Positions 7,385 through 15,692 are shown, counted from the stretch's first letter. The stretch is DNA of 16,705 nt from Betaproteobacteria bacterium (GCA_009693435.1 SHXF01000092.1:1-16705), one strand, 5' to 3'. Program-made: numbers and translations. The notes: a model not told the origin generated them from the letters alone.

Positions 7385-8454
7385 TGCCATTTTTGCCGCG
7401 CTTGTTTGCAGGAATGCGTGCCGGCGTCCGGCGCGAAACTCGTCCCGACGCGGCATCGACTCCGGGCGCACTGCCGGATCGGGGGCAGATCGGCTGGGTG
7501 GTTTCCGGTGAACACCCCGAAGCAACCAGCAGCTACCGATATACGGCCTACATACCAGCGCGCGAGTTGGGTGGACCCGTGCTTCGCTTCGAACAGGGGA
7601 TGGATGCAGAGGCCCTGCTTGACCAGAACGCCTTGCGGGGTCTGGTCCTGGGCAAGGCCTTCGACGATTCTTTCGTCTCCCTGGCGAGAGCCGGCAAAGC
7701 ACGCGGCATTCCGGTGCTCGCCGCCATGTGCGACTGGCATTTCGACAGCCCGGTCAATCGGAAACTGAGCCGCATCGCCGACCGCGTCGTGGTACAGACG
7801 GAGATGATGGCGGCCGGCGTGCGGCAGCATTTCTCGGTCGAGCCGGTCATCATCGAGGAGCCCTATGAAGGTCCGCGAGGAGAGCCACGCTTTGCGCCGG
7901 GCGAAACCATCCGCCTCCTGTGGTACGGGCACGATGCCAATCTCGACACGCTTGCAGCAGGGGTCATGCAGGTTGCGAACCTTGCCGGACTGAAGCTGGA
8001 AATCTCGGTCGTGACCAACCGTCCCCAGGACGTACCTCTGGCGCTAGCCCGCCTTGAAGGCAGCAAAGCGAACTTGCGGATCATATCCCACGCCTGGTCG
8101 CCCCAACGGCAGTGGCAGGAATTGGCGGCGTGCGACGCCGTCCTCCTGCCCAGCCTGCCCACGCGGGACAAACTGGTGAAGGGGCACGGACGCCTGGTTC
8201 AGGCGATTCACGCAGGACGCCTCGCCCTGGCCTATCCGTTGCCGCAGTATGAAGAACTGTCGCAATTCTGCTGGTGCGACGAACAGCTTGGCGAAGGCCT
8301 CGCCTGGGCGCTGTCGCATCCATCGGAGGCATTGCAGCGGATCATCGCCGGCCAGACCTGCATCGACACGAGGTTCGCGCCGAGCCGAATTGCGCGACGC
8401 TGGCTGGAGGAAATCGAACGCAACTCAGGCGCGCCTGGCGCCCGCACCCGATGA
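7384..8454 (+). CDS. GT-B-like glycosyltransferase
   Basis: The 356-residue product resembles GT-B glycosyltransferases (group 1/GT4-like). A Rossmann-like C-terminal half begins at IRLLWYGHDANLDTL and contains ISVVTN, WQELAACDAVLLPSLP, a basic RDKLVKGHGRLVQAIHAGRLALAYPLPQYEEL region corresponding to the donor-binding segment, and a C-terminal helix ending in RRWLEEIE. The N-terminal half has short alternating strands with VLAAMCDWHFDSP and VVVQTEMMAAG. No signal peptide or membrane span is seen. Its ATG shares bases with the preceding TGA, so it is made together with the TPR-transferase. Sugar donor and acceptor cannot be read from sequence. Confidence 0.72.
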   Translation: MPFLPRLFAGMRAGVRRETRPDAASTPGALPDRGQIGWVVSGEHPEATSSYRYTAYIPARELGGPVLRFEQGMDAEALLDQNALRGLVLGKAFDDSFVSLARAGKARGIPVLAAMCDWHFDSPVNRKLSRIADRVVVQTEMMAAGVRQHFSVEPVIIEEPYEGPRGEPRFAPGETIRLLWYGHDANLDTLAAGVMQVANLAGLKLEISVVTNRPQDVPLALARLEGSKANLRIISHAWSPQRQWQELAACDAVLLPSLPTRDKLVKGHGRLVQAIHAGRLALAYPLPQYEELSQFCWCDEQLGEGLAWALSHPSEALQRIIAGQTCIDTRFAPSRIARRWLEEIERNSGAPGARTR

Positions 8455-8524
8455 GGGCAGATATTTCCAGGTACCTGCCGCGCGTCACTGCCCACTGCCA
8501 TCGACTGCTGCAAAGGAGCTGATC

Positions 8525-9241
8525 ATGGCGCGCACACCGCTCGTCACACCGCTCGTTCTTGTCCCCGGATTGCTCTGCGACGCACTCCAGTGGCAGCCGC
8601 AGATCGCCGGCCTGTCCGACATCGCCGACTGCTGGGTGGCCGGGGTCGCATCATCGGACACGATGGCGGGAATTGCGGCTGACGTACTGGCGGCGTGCCC
8701 TTTTCCCGAATTTGCGCTGGCCGGGCTGTCCATGGGTGGCTACGTCGCGCTGGAAATCATGCGGCAGGCGCCGCTGCGCATTACGGCCCTCGCACTCCTG
8801 GACACGACAGCGCGCCCCGATACACAGGACCAGATCGCGCGCCGCCTCGCTTTCATCGAACTGGCCGAACGTGGCCGCTTTGCCGGCGTCAGCGACGCGC
8901 TGATTCCGTTTCTGATCCACCCTGACCGGGTGGCGGAACCGGCGCTGACCGGCATCATCAAGACCATGGCCCGCAATATCGGCAAGACCGCCTTCATCCG
9001 CCAGCAGCGAGCCATCATGAGCCGCATGGACAGCCGCCCGTTGCTGGCGCAGATTGCCTGCCCGGCGCTGGTGCTGTGCGGTCGCGAGGACAAGATCACG
9101 CCCCCTGACCGGCACGAGGAAATGGCAGCGGCAATGCCGCGCGCGGAACTCGTCATCGTCGCACACTGTGGGCACCTGTCGACCCTGGAGCGCAGCGACG
9201 CGGTCAATGCGCGAATGCGGCGCTTGCTGGAACCGCGCTAG
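8525..9241 (+). CDS. Alpha/beta hydrolase
   Basis: The 238-residue product is a compact alpha/beta hydrolase. After VLVPGLLCDALQW (oxyanion region, residues 11-23), the nucleophile elbow GLSMGG places Ser69. The acid is D189 in LCGREDKITPP and the base is H217 in AHCGHLST, so the triad is complete. The short lid (~100-150) gives no clear substrate. It falls near the BioH/MhpC-like ester hydrolases and could be an esterase or a C-C bond hydrolase. A strong AAGGAG (8513-8518) lies 6 bp before ATG 8525, deciding the start over longer in-frame readings that run into the glycosyltransferase gene. It is 70 bp downstream of that gene on the same strand. Confidence 0.88.
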   Translation: MARTPLVTPLVLVPGLLCDALQWQPQIAGLSDIADCWVAGVASSDTMAGIAADVLAACPFPEFALAGLSMGGYVALEIMRQAPLRITALALLDTTARPDTQDQIARRLAFIELAERGRFAGVSDALIPFLIHPDRVAEPALTGIIKTMARNIGKTAFIRQQRAIMSRMDSRPLLAQIACPALVLCGREDKITPPDRHEEMAAAMPRAELVIVAHCGHLSTLERSDAVNARMRRLLEPR

Positions 9242-9258
9242 CGCCGACCGGAGGCGAA

Positions 9259-9294
9259 ACAGAAACGCCCTCAACCGCTGCGGGCGGTTTCTGT
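9259..9294. terminator. Stem-loop after the hydrolase, possible terminator
   Basis: ACAGAAACGCCC (9259-9270) can pair with GGGCGGTTTCTGT (9282-9294) with one bulged base across an 11-base loop. It lies 18 bp after the hydrolase stop. No U-run follows, so it may be a weak terminator or a 3'-end stabiliser rather than a classic intrinsic terminator. Confidence 0.4.
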
Positions 9295-9381
9295 GGGGCG
9301 CCGGCAGGTAAAATGGCGCACCCCATCCCGCGCTTTCGACCGGTGCATTAAAACCTTCACGCCACGAGGAGACCCCGACAG

Positions 9382-12300
9382 ATGAACGCACCCACCCATC
9401 TGCACGAAATCGCGCTGGACGACAAGTACACGCTGGACAGCGGACGTGCCTTCATGACCGGCACCCAGGCGCTGGTCCGCTTGCCGATGATGCAGCGCCA
9501 GCGCGACCTCGCCGCCGGGCTCAACACCGCGGGATTCATATCCGGCTATCGCGGATCGCCGATCGGCGGCCTGGACCTGGCGCTGGGTAAGGTCGGAAAG
9601 CTCCTGGATCAGCATCACATCCGCTTTCAGCCTGGCGTGAACGAGGAACTTGCCGCCACTTCGATCTGGGGGACGCAGCAGGTCAATCTCTACAAGGACG
9701 CGAAGTACGACGGCGTCTTCGGCATGTGGTACGGCAAGGGCCCCGGCGTGGACCGCAGCGGCGACGCGTTCAAGCACGCCAATGCAGCCGGCACCTCGCG
9801 CCACGGCGGCGTGCTGGTGCTGGCGGGCGATGACCATGCGGCCAAATCCTCCACGCAGGCGCATCAGAGCGAGCACATCCTCAAGGCCTGCTGCATTCCG
9901 GTGCTGCATCCCGCCAACGTGCAGGAATACCTGGATTTCGGCGTGCACGGTTTTGCCATGTCCCGCTACGCCGGCCTGTGGGTGGGATTCAAGTGCGTCA
10001 CCGATGTGATCGAGTCGGGCGCGACGGTCGACGTCGATCCGCACCGGGTCAGGATAGTCCTGCCGACGGATTTCACGCTGCCGCCCGCCGGGCTCAACAT
10101 ACGCTGGCCGGACGGCGTGCTCGAGCAGGAAGCGCGGCTGCTCGATTACAAGGTGTATGCCGCCCTCGCCTATGCACGCGCCAACCGCCTGGACCGCATG
10201 ATCTGGGATTCACCGGCCGGCGCGCGGCCGGTGCGCCTGGGGATCATCACCACCGGCAAATCCTACGGCGACGTGATGCAGGCGCTGGCCGATCTCGGCA
10301 TCGACGAGAAGGTCGCGCAGGATGTCGGCATCCGGCTGTACAAGGTCGGCATGTCCTGGCCGCTGGAGCCGCAGGGCGCCCGCCGGTTCGCCCAGGGCCT
10401 GGAGGAAATATTCGTCGTCGAAGAAAAGCGCCAGCTCATCGAATACCAGATCAAGGAAGAACTCTACGAGTGGCGCGAGGGCACGCGTCCGCCGCGCGTG
10501 GTGGGCAAGTTCGACGACAACGGCGAGTGGAGCCAGGCAGCGGGTCAGCCCGCAGGAACGTGGCTGCTGCCGGCACACTATGAATTGTCGCCGGCCATGA
10601 TTGCGCGCGCCCTGGCGAGCCGCCTGGCGAAACTCGGCATGGACAAGCTGCTCGGCGAACGCTATCGCGAGCGGCTCGCGTTCCTCGATTTCAAGGATCA
10701 GGCGCTCCGCAAACCGCGTGTCACCGTCCAGCGCCAGCCCTTCTTCTGCTCCGGCTGCCCGCATAACACATCGACCCGGGTGCCCGAAGGCAGCCGCGCC
10801 ATGGCGGGCATCGGCTGCCATTACATGGCGCTGTTCATGGACCGCAACACCAGCACCTTCACGCACATGGGCGGCGAAGGCGCGCCGTGGATCGGCCAGT
10901 CGCATTTCACCAGTACCGAACACGTTTTCGCCAACATCGGGGACGGCACCTTTTTCCATTCCGGCCTGATGGCAATACGCGCGGCATGCGCCGCGAGGGT
11001 CACAATGACCTACAAGATCCTGTTCAACGATGCGGTGGCAATGACCGGCGGGCAGCATCACGACGGCCAGCTCGACCCGCCCACGATTTCGCGCCAGATC
11101 GCCGCCGAAGGCGTGGCCCCTATCGTGGTGGTCACAGACGAACCGGAAAAATATCCGGCCGGCACCAATTGGGCGCCCGGCGTGACGGTGCGCCACCGCG
11201 ATGACCTGGACGCCGTGCAGCGCGAACTGCGCAAGCTCAAAGGCGTGTCGGCCATCATCTATGACCAGACCTGCGCCTCGGAAAAGCGCCGCCGCAGGAA
11301 GCGCAACGAATTTCCCGATCCCGCAAAACGCGTGGTCATCAATGAACTGGTGTGCGAGGGTTGCGGCGACTGCAGCGTGAAGTCGAACTGCCTGTCCGTC
11401 GAGCCGCTTGAGACGGAATTCGGCCGCAAGCGCCAGATCAACCAGTCCTCGTGCAACAAGGACTTTTCCTGCGTGAAGGGCTTCTGCCCGAGTTTCGTGA
11501 CAGTCGAAGGCGGCCAGTTGCGCAAAGGCCGGTCCGGCGGCAAGGCCGGCGCTGTGGACGATGCGTTCCCGGCGCTCTCCGAACCGCAACTGCCCGGCAC
11601 CGCACAGCCGTTTGGCGTGCTGATCACCGGCATTGGCGGCACGGGTGTCGTGACCATCGGACAGATACTCGCAATGGCCGGACACATCGAGGGTAAGGGT
11701 GTATCGGTGCTCGACATGTCCGGGCTCGCACAGAAGGGCGGCCCGGTGATGTCGCACGTGAAAATCGCCGACCGGCCGGAAGAACTGCATTCCACCCGCC
11801 TCGGCACGGGCGCCGCCGATCTGATCATCGGCTGCGACCTGGTGGTCACCGCCAGCGCGGACGCGCTTTCGCGGATGGCAGCCGGTCGCACGCGCGCCTT
11901 GGTGAATGCCACCGGCACCCCGACTGCCGATTTCGTCAGAAACCCTGACTGGCAAATGCCGGGCAGCAATCTGCAGCATGACGTGACCGAAGCGGCCGGC
12001 ACGGCGGAATTTGTCGACGCCGGGCGTCTGGCGACGGCGCTGATGGGCGATTCGATAGCGACCAACATGTTCATGCTCGGCTACGCCTGGCAGAAGGGCT
12101 GGGTGCCGCTGCGCGAAGCCTCGCTCCTCAAGGCGATCGAACTGAACGCCGTGTCGGTGGCCTTCAACCAGAAAAGTTTTGCCTGGGGACGCCGCGCCGC
12201 AGCGGACCTCGCGCGCGTCGAGAAACTGGCCACCCCGGCTGACGTCATTCCCATCGGCACGATTGCGAAAACCCTGGACGAGATGCTGGAACGCCGGGTC

Positions 12301-12927
12301 GAGTTTCTCGAGGGTTACCAGAACGCGGCTTACGCTGCCGCGTACCGCAGCTTCGTGGAAAAGGTCCGGCGCGCCGAAGCAGAGAAGGTGGGCGGCTCGA
12401 AACTGACCGAGGCGGTCGCGCGCTACCTGTTCAAACTGATGGCGTACAAGGACGAATACGAGGTGGCGCGACTCTATACCGACCCGCGCTTCGCGCAGAA
12501 GATCGCAGGCATGTTCGAAGGAAGCTATACCGTCAAGTTTCATCTCGCGCCGCCGATCTTCAACAAGCCGGACCCGGTAACGGGAGAAGCGAAGAAATCG
12601 GCATACGGCCCCTGGGTCATGACCGCATTCCGCTTGCTTGCCCGACTGAAGGGGTTGCGCGGCACGGCGTTCGACGTGTTCGGCCGCACCGAGGAGCGCC
12701 GCACCGAACGCAGGCTGATCGGCGAATACCGGACCTGCGTGGAAGAATTACTGGCGCACCTGGACCGCGAGAATATCCAGACGGCAGTCGGGATCGCCTC
12801 CATTCCCGAAGACATCCGCGGCTACGGCCATGTCAAGCTGCGCCACCTTGCGAATGCGAAGAAGAAGGAAGCCGCGCTGCTGGCCACTTTCCGCGCGCCC
12901 GCCCGGGAGGCAGCAATAGCAGCCTGA
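9382..12927 (+). CDS. Indolepyruvate/arylpyruvate:ferredoxin oxidoreductase, fused IorA-IorB type
   Basis: Enzymes of this family oxidatively decarboxylate aryl-2-oxoacids to arylacetyl-CoA, giving electrons to ferredoxin. The 1181-residue chain joins all domains. It has an N-terminal pyrimidine-binding region (ISGYRGSPIGGLDLAL, ~residues 53-68), CSGCPHNTS (456-464), then a ThDP motif GDG(520-522)...N549, and a cysteine-rich Fe-S insert with C658, C661, C664, C670, C691, C697 and C702. It ends in a gamma-type domain (GIGGTGVVTIGQIL from 750; GLAQKGGPVMSH) and a ~350-residue C-terminal extension typical of the long proteobacterial form. GAGGAGA at 9366-9372 precedes ATG 9382. With phenylpyruvate it would make the PaaABCE substrate; that link is inference. 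No ferredoxin gene is nearby. Confidence 0.93.
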   Translation: MNAPTHLHEIALDDKYTLDSGRAFMTGTQALVRLPMMQRQRDLAAGLNTAGFISGYRGSPIGGLDLALGKVGKLLDQHHIRFQPGVNEELAATSIWGTQQVNLYKDAKYDGVFGMWYGKGPGVDRSGDAFKHANAAGTSRHGGVLVLAGDDHAAKSSTQAHQSEHILKACCIPVLHPANVQEYLDFGVHGFAMSRYAGLWVGFKCVTDVIESGATVDVDPHRVRIVLPTDFTLPPAGLNIRWPDGVLEQEARLLDYKVYAALAYARANRLDRMIWDSPAGARPVRLGIITTGKSYGDVMQALADLGIDEKVAQDVGIRLYKVGMSWPLEPQGARRFAQGLEEIFVVEEKRQLIEYQIKEELYEWREGTRPPRVVGKFDDNGEWSQAAGQPAGTWLLPAHYELSPAMIARALASRLAKLGMDKLLGERYRERLAFLDFKDQALRKPRVTVQRQPFFCSGCPHNTSTRVPEGSRAMAGIGCHYMALFMDRNTSTFTHMGGEGAPWIGQSHFTSTEHVFANIGDGTFFHSGLMAIRAACAARVTMTYKILFNDAVAMTGGQHHDGQLDPPTISRQIAAEGVAPIVVVTDEPEKYPAGTNWAPGVTVRHRDDLDAVQRELRKLKGVSAIIYDQTCASEKRRRRKRNEFPDPAKRVVINELVCEGCGDCSVKSNCLSVEPLETEFGRKRQINQSSCNKDFSCVKGFCPSFVTVEGGQLRKGRSGGKAGAVDDAFPALSEPQLPGTAQPFGVLITGIGGTGVVTIGQILAMAGHIEGKGVSVLDMSGLAQKGGPVMSHVKIADRPEELHSTRLGTGAADLIIGCDLVVTASADALSRMAAGRTRALVNATGTPTADFVRNPDWQMPGSNLQHDVTEAAGTAEFVDAGRLATALMGDSIATNMFMLGYAWQKGWVPLREASLLKAIELNAVSVAFNQKSFAWGRRAAADLARVEKLATPADVIPIGTIAKTLDEMLERRVEFLEGYQNAAYAAAYRSFVEKVRRAEAEKVGGSKLTEAVARYLFKLMAYKDEYEVARLYTDPRFAQKIAGMFEGSYTVKFHLAPPIFNKPDPVTGEAKKSAYGPWVMTAFRLLARLKGLRGTAFDVFGRTEERRTERRLIGEYRTCVEELLAHLDRENIQTAVGIASIPEDIRGYGHVKLRHLANAKKKEAALLATFRAPAREAAIAA

Positions 12928-13095
12928 AGAGAAACAAGACGCAGGAGCGAGAGACAGGAACGAGTGGCGGCGCAGCAAGACCGCACTCCTCGGCCTTGAA
13001 CTATCAATCAAGCCCGCGGAGAAACGGCACCGGTCCGCACTATCCGGGTTGTTGCAACACCGTGTCCGCGCATTAGGGCCAAGCGTGCGCGTGCC

Positions 13096-14073
13096 TCATT
13101 CGGCTTTGTAGTTGATGCGCTTGACGATGTCGGCGTATTTCAGGGTTTCCGCCTGCACGAAGCGGCCGAATTCTTCAGGTGTGGTGCGTATTACATCCGA
13201 GCCCGCAATCGCCAGCTTCTCCTGCACGTCCGGCTGGCTGAAGGCCTGCATGATCTCGCGGTTCAGGCGCGCGATGATGTCGGCAGGCGTTCCTGCCGGC
13301 GCAAAGAAACCGGCCCAGAGGCTGAAGCTGAAATCGGGAATGCCAAGTTCGATCAGGGTCGGAACGTCGGGTGCGATTCCGCTGCGCTTCGGCGTGGAGA
13401 CGCCAATCACCCGCACGTTGCCGTTCTTGACATGCGGCATCGCGCCGGGAATGCCGAGAAAATAAGCATCCACGCGGCCGGCGATGAGGTCTGTCATCGC
13501 CGGCGCGCCCCCTTTGTAAGGCACCTGCGTCACGACTATCTTCGCATTCAATGCCAGTATCTCACCCGCCATATGCGCCGGACTGCCGATACCGGAGTTC
13601 GCGAACGAGATTTTCCCGGGCTCGCTCCGCGCTTTGGCGATCAGGTCGCCCAACGACAGGAAAGATGACTTGCCGGGCACCAGCAAGCCGAACGGCACAT
13701 CGAATGCGAGCGCAATGGGTACCAAGCCGGTTTCCGGATTGAAGCCCATGTTCTTCATGGCATGCCGGTTGATCGCAATCTCGGCCGGCGCCCCCATCAG
13801 GAGTGTGTAACCGTCGGCCGGCGAATTTACCGCGAGTTGGGCTGCAATATTACCGCTCGCACCCGGGCGATTTTCGAATATGACCGGCTGACCGAACGAC
13901 CGGGCGAGTTTCTCGGCGAGCAATCTGCCGACGAAATCCGCGGTGCCACCGGAGGTGTAACCCAGCAGCACGCGCACCGGCCGGACCGGATAGGATTGCG
14001 ACTGCGCCAGGATGGCGGTCGGGAATGGCACACCGAGGCAAGCGATGAGCGCTGCCCTCAAGAATGGTCGCAT
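13096..14073 (-). CDS. Bug-family (TctC-like) periplasmic solute-binding protein
   Basis: The 325-residue product is a typical Bordetella-uptake-gene protein, which binds carboxylates or similar small molecules in the periplasm for tripartite tricarboxylate or orphan transport. It starts with a signal peptide (MRPFLRAALIACLGVPF...ILAQS; likely cleavage after A23). Mature landmarks are YPVRPVRVLLGYTSGGTADF, FENRPGASGNIAAQ, GYTLLMG, YKGGAPAMTDLIAGRVDAYF and the late LWAGFFAPAGTP. ATG 14073 is set by the signal peptide, by AGGAAA just upstream, and by overlap with the stop of the preceding gene (TGATG). No TctA/TctB membrane genes are in the window, which is usual for this expanded family. The ligand is unknown. 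Confidence 0.94.
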   Translation of the reverse strand: MRPFLRAALIACLGVPFPTAILAQSQSYPVRPVRVLLGYTSGGTADFVGRLLAEKLARSFGQPVIFENRPGASGNIAAQLAVNSPADGYTLLMGAPAEIAINRHAMKNMGFNPETGLVPIALAFDVPFGLLVPGKSSFLSLGDLIAKARSEPGKISFANSGIGSPAHMAGEILALNAKIVVTQVPYKGGAPAMTDLIAGRVDAYFLGIPGAMPHVKNGNVRVIGVSTPKRSGIAPDVPTLIELGIPDFSFSLWAGFFAPAGTPADIIARLNREIMQAFSQPDVQEKLAIAGSDVIRTTPEEFGRFVQAETLKYADIVKRINYKAE

Positions 14074-14801
14074 CAGGTTTTCCTTTTCGCAAGAAGACGG
14101 CCACAACCTGCAAGCGTTTCGCCGCCGAGCGCCTGCAGCGCACCCCACATGCAGGCCTGTATGGTCGAAATCACCGGTTTGCCGAGTTGACGCTCCCACG
14201 TGTCCATCAGATGCAGCGTGGGCAATGCGCCCGCCAGGATGAATGCTTCAACTTCGGGGCTGTTGGCCCGATGAATGGCGGCCAATCCGACTTCCGGCTT
14301 CATGTCGTTGACCAGATCTGATGTGGCGGCCTCGCCGTACGATTCGATTCTCACTATGTCCAATCCATGCTCCGCGACATAGTAACGCCGGCCGAGTTCG
14401 TTCAGTTCGTCGCTGTAGGGCGAGATGAACGCGACCCGCTTTGCACCCAGAAACACGGCCGCCCGGCCGGTCAGCTGCCCCCCGGTTCCCGCAGGCACCT
14501 TGCATGCAGTGCCGATGCGTGCGATCACTGCGGCATCGTATCCGGGCACGAAGTAGCTGGCGTTGGTCTGTGCAAGAAAGACGTACTCGACCCGGGCCGA
14601 GCTTAGCAACCGGGCCTGGTAGTCGACGTCCGCGTCCTGCATCCTGAATCCCGCCTCGTTTATCGGGCCCATTTGCAGCCGCCCCACGTGCAACTGATAG
14701 TGCCTGGGCAACACCCGGTTGAATTCCATCTCGCACATGACATTGGTGCAGGGAATCAGCGCACCCACTCTGCGAACCCTGGACGCATCGAAAGCCTCCA
14801 T
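14073..14801 (-). CDS. Asp/Glu racemase-maleate isomerase superfamily protein lacking both catalytic Cys
   Basis: The 242-residue product follows the maleate cis-trans isomerase/arylmalonate decarboxylase layout. It has an N-terminal VGALIPCTNVMCEMEFNRVLP block, a first active-site strand VEYVFLAQTNAS (72-82), VPAGTGGQLTGRAAVFLGAKRVAFISPYSDELNE (102-135), a second active-site strand EAFILAGALPTL (186-196) and GKPVISTIQACMW. Active relatives usually have Cys in CTSGS-like and ISCTN-like motifs. Here these positions are Q78 and A190, so the two-cysteine racemase chemistry is not supported. C18 and C23 lie elsewhere in the fold. It may be a divergent decarboxylase or isomerase, or inactive. It is coupled by TGATG overlap to the Bug protein, suggesting that both act on the same acid. 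Confidence 0.78.
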   Translation of the reverse strand: MEAFDASRVRRVGALIPCTNVMCEMEFNRVLPRHYQLHVGRLQMGPINEAGFRMQDADVDYQARLLSSARVEYVFLAQTNASYFVPGYDAAVIARIGTACKVPAGTGGQLTGRAAVFLGAKRVAFISPYSDELNELGRRYYVAEHGLDIVRIESYGEAATSDLVNDMKPEVGLAAIHRANSPEVEAFILAGALPTLHLMDTWERQLGKPVISTIQACMWGALQALGGETLAGCGRLLAKRKT

Positions 14802-14963
14802 TCCGCTATTCCCGCCCGGCGCGGGTGCCGACCATGCGGATCAGCCGCGGTCCGGAATTCCAACAACCGTTACCCGCCAGCCCTGTCATCGCAACCGCTC
14901 CCGAATTAGATAGCCAACTGGATTTTGTCGGTCGGCGGGACCAGAATAGCATAGCGACCCAAT

Positions 14964-14993
14964 GCTCAATATCGTCCACGCTCAATATCGTCC
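14964..14993 (+). repeat. 14-bp direct repeat, two copies, 16-bp period
   Basis: GCTCAATATCGTCC occurs at 14964-14977 and 14980-14993 with a 2-bp spacer. The period of 16 bp is about one and a half helical turns, so two bound proteins would sit on nearly opposite faces. It lies between the divergent genes and may be a regulator-binding repeat or a slippage duplication. Confidence 0.9.
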
Positions 14994-15011
14994 CCGAGCC
15001 CACTGCCACCA

Positions 15012-15031
15012 GCAAACGGCGGCAAACGGCG
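15012..15031 (+). repeat. Perfect 10-bp tandem repeat, two copies
   Basis: GCAAACGGCG is repeated head to tail at 15012-15021 and 15022-15031, 38 bp before the RraA-like start. It would lie in the 5' leader or promoter. The 10-bp period matches one DNA turn. Confidence 0.9.
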
Positions 15032-15068
15032 TGTCGCCGGCGGCGGTTCATCAGGAGTCTCAGACCAC

Positions 15069-15680
15069 ATGCCGGGAATCGACGATCTGATACAGCGGTT
15101 CAGGGATATTCCGGTTTCGACAATTTACGAGTCGGCCGACAAACAGGGCGACGCGGCGCCGCACATCCGACAAATGGTCCCGGGCGTGAAACTGGCCGGA
15201 CCGGCATTCACCCTCAGAACCATGCCGGGCGACAACCTGGGGGTGTTCAACGCCCTCTGCGAAGCGCCCGCGGGCAGCGTGCTCGTCATAGACGGCGGTG
15301 CGAGTCTGCGCGTCACCATCTGGGGAGGCTCCTCGACGATAGCCGCTCAGGCAAGAGGTCTTGCAGGCTGCGTCACCAATGCCGCCATACGCGACCATGA
15401 CCAGATCCTCGCGTTGCGCTTTCCCGTCTACGCTCCGGGCGCCTCGGTGCGCGGGGCATCGAAAAATCATCCTGGCTGGCTCAACATACCGGTCACGATC
15501 GGCGATGCGATCGTACATCCCGGCGACATCATCGTCGGCGATGCGGACGGGCTGGTGGTGGTGCCGCTGGCAAAAGCCGAGGCAATCTGCGCCATGGCGA
15601 TGGAGAGGCACAAGATCGAGGAAGCACGCGACGAACGCCTGCGCCGCGGCGAATCGATCAAGGCAGTATTAGGCGTGTAG
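15069..15680 (+). CDS. RraA-like aldolase/decarboxylase (4-hydroxy-4-methyl-2-oxoglutarate aldolase family)
   Basis: Members of this family cleave 4-hydroxy-4-methyl-2-oxoglutarate or 4-carboxy-4-hydroxy-2-oxoadipate to pyruvate products and may decarboxylate oxaloacetate; close relatives include the RNase E inhibitor RraA. The 203-residue product has VSTIYESADKQG at the N-terminus, VPGVKLAGPAFTLR, GSVLVIDGGASLRVTIWGG (69-87), GCVTNAAIRDHDQI (100-113) with the conserved R108-D109 pair, and HPGDIIVGDADGLVVVP (150-166). N104 replaces the more usual Asp of VTDGxxRD. AGGAG 15053-15057 precedes ATG 15069. It is divergent from the Bug/isomerase pair, consistent with a shared carboxylic-acid pathway. 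The exact substrate cannot be assigned. Confidence 0.88.
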   Translation: MPGIDDLIQRFRDIPVSTIYESADKQGDAAPHIRQMVPGVKLAGPAFTLRTMPGDNLGVFNALCEAPAGSVLVIDGGASLRVTIWGGSSTIAAQARGLAGCVTNAAIRDHDQILALRFPVYAPGASVRGASKNHPGWLNIPVTIGDAIVHPGDIIVGDADGLVVVPLAKAEAICAMAMERHKIEEARDERLRRGESIKAVLGV

Positions 15681-15692
15681 GACAGGACGAAC

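Larger units (their letters stand above)
14802..15068. promoter_or_regulatory. Divergent regulatory region between isomerase/Bug and RraA genes
   Basis: This 267-bp region separates two divergent transcription units and has no convincing ORF. It contains two tandem duplications (14964-14993 and 15012-15031) and the ribosome binding site of the aldolase (AGGAG at 15053-15057). I could not identify convincing -35/-10 pairs in either direction. No regulator gene is adjacent. Confidence 0.5.

Noticed and set aside
9336..9345. CGACCGGTGC upstream of the oxidoreductase as a second TetR operator
   Set aside because: Only the central ACCGGT is symmetric; it lacks the GACCG-2-CGGTC spacing seen before paaA.
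10210..12543. 777-codon open frame on the minus strand inside the 2-oxoacid oxidoreductase gene
   Set aside because: It is antisense to a gene with clear ThDP, Fe-S and gamma-domain motifs; long antisense frames are common in GC-rich coding DNA and its translation shows no recognisable domain.
12928..13095. Bidirectional terminator between the convergent oxidoreductase and Bug genes
   Set aside because: One would be expected here, but I could not find a convincing GC-rich stem followed by a T-run on either strand.
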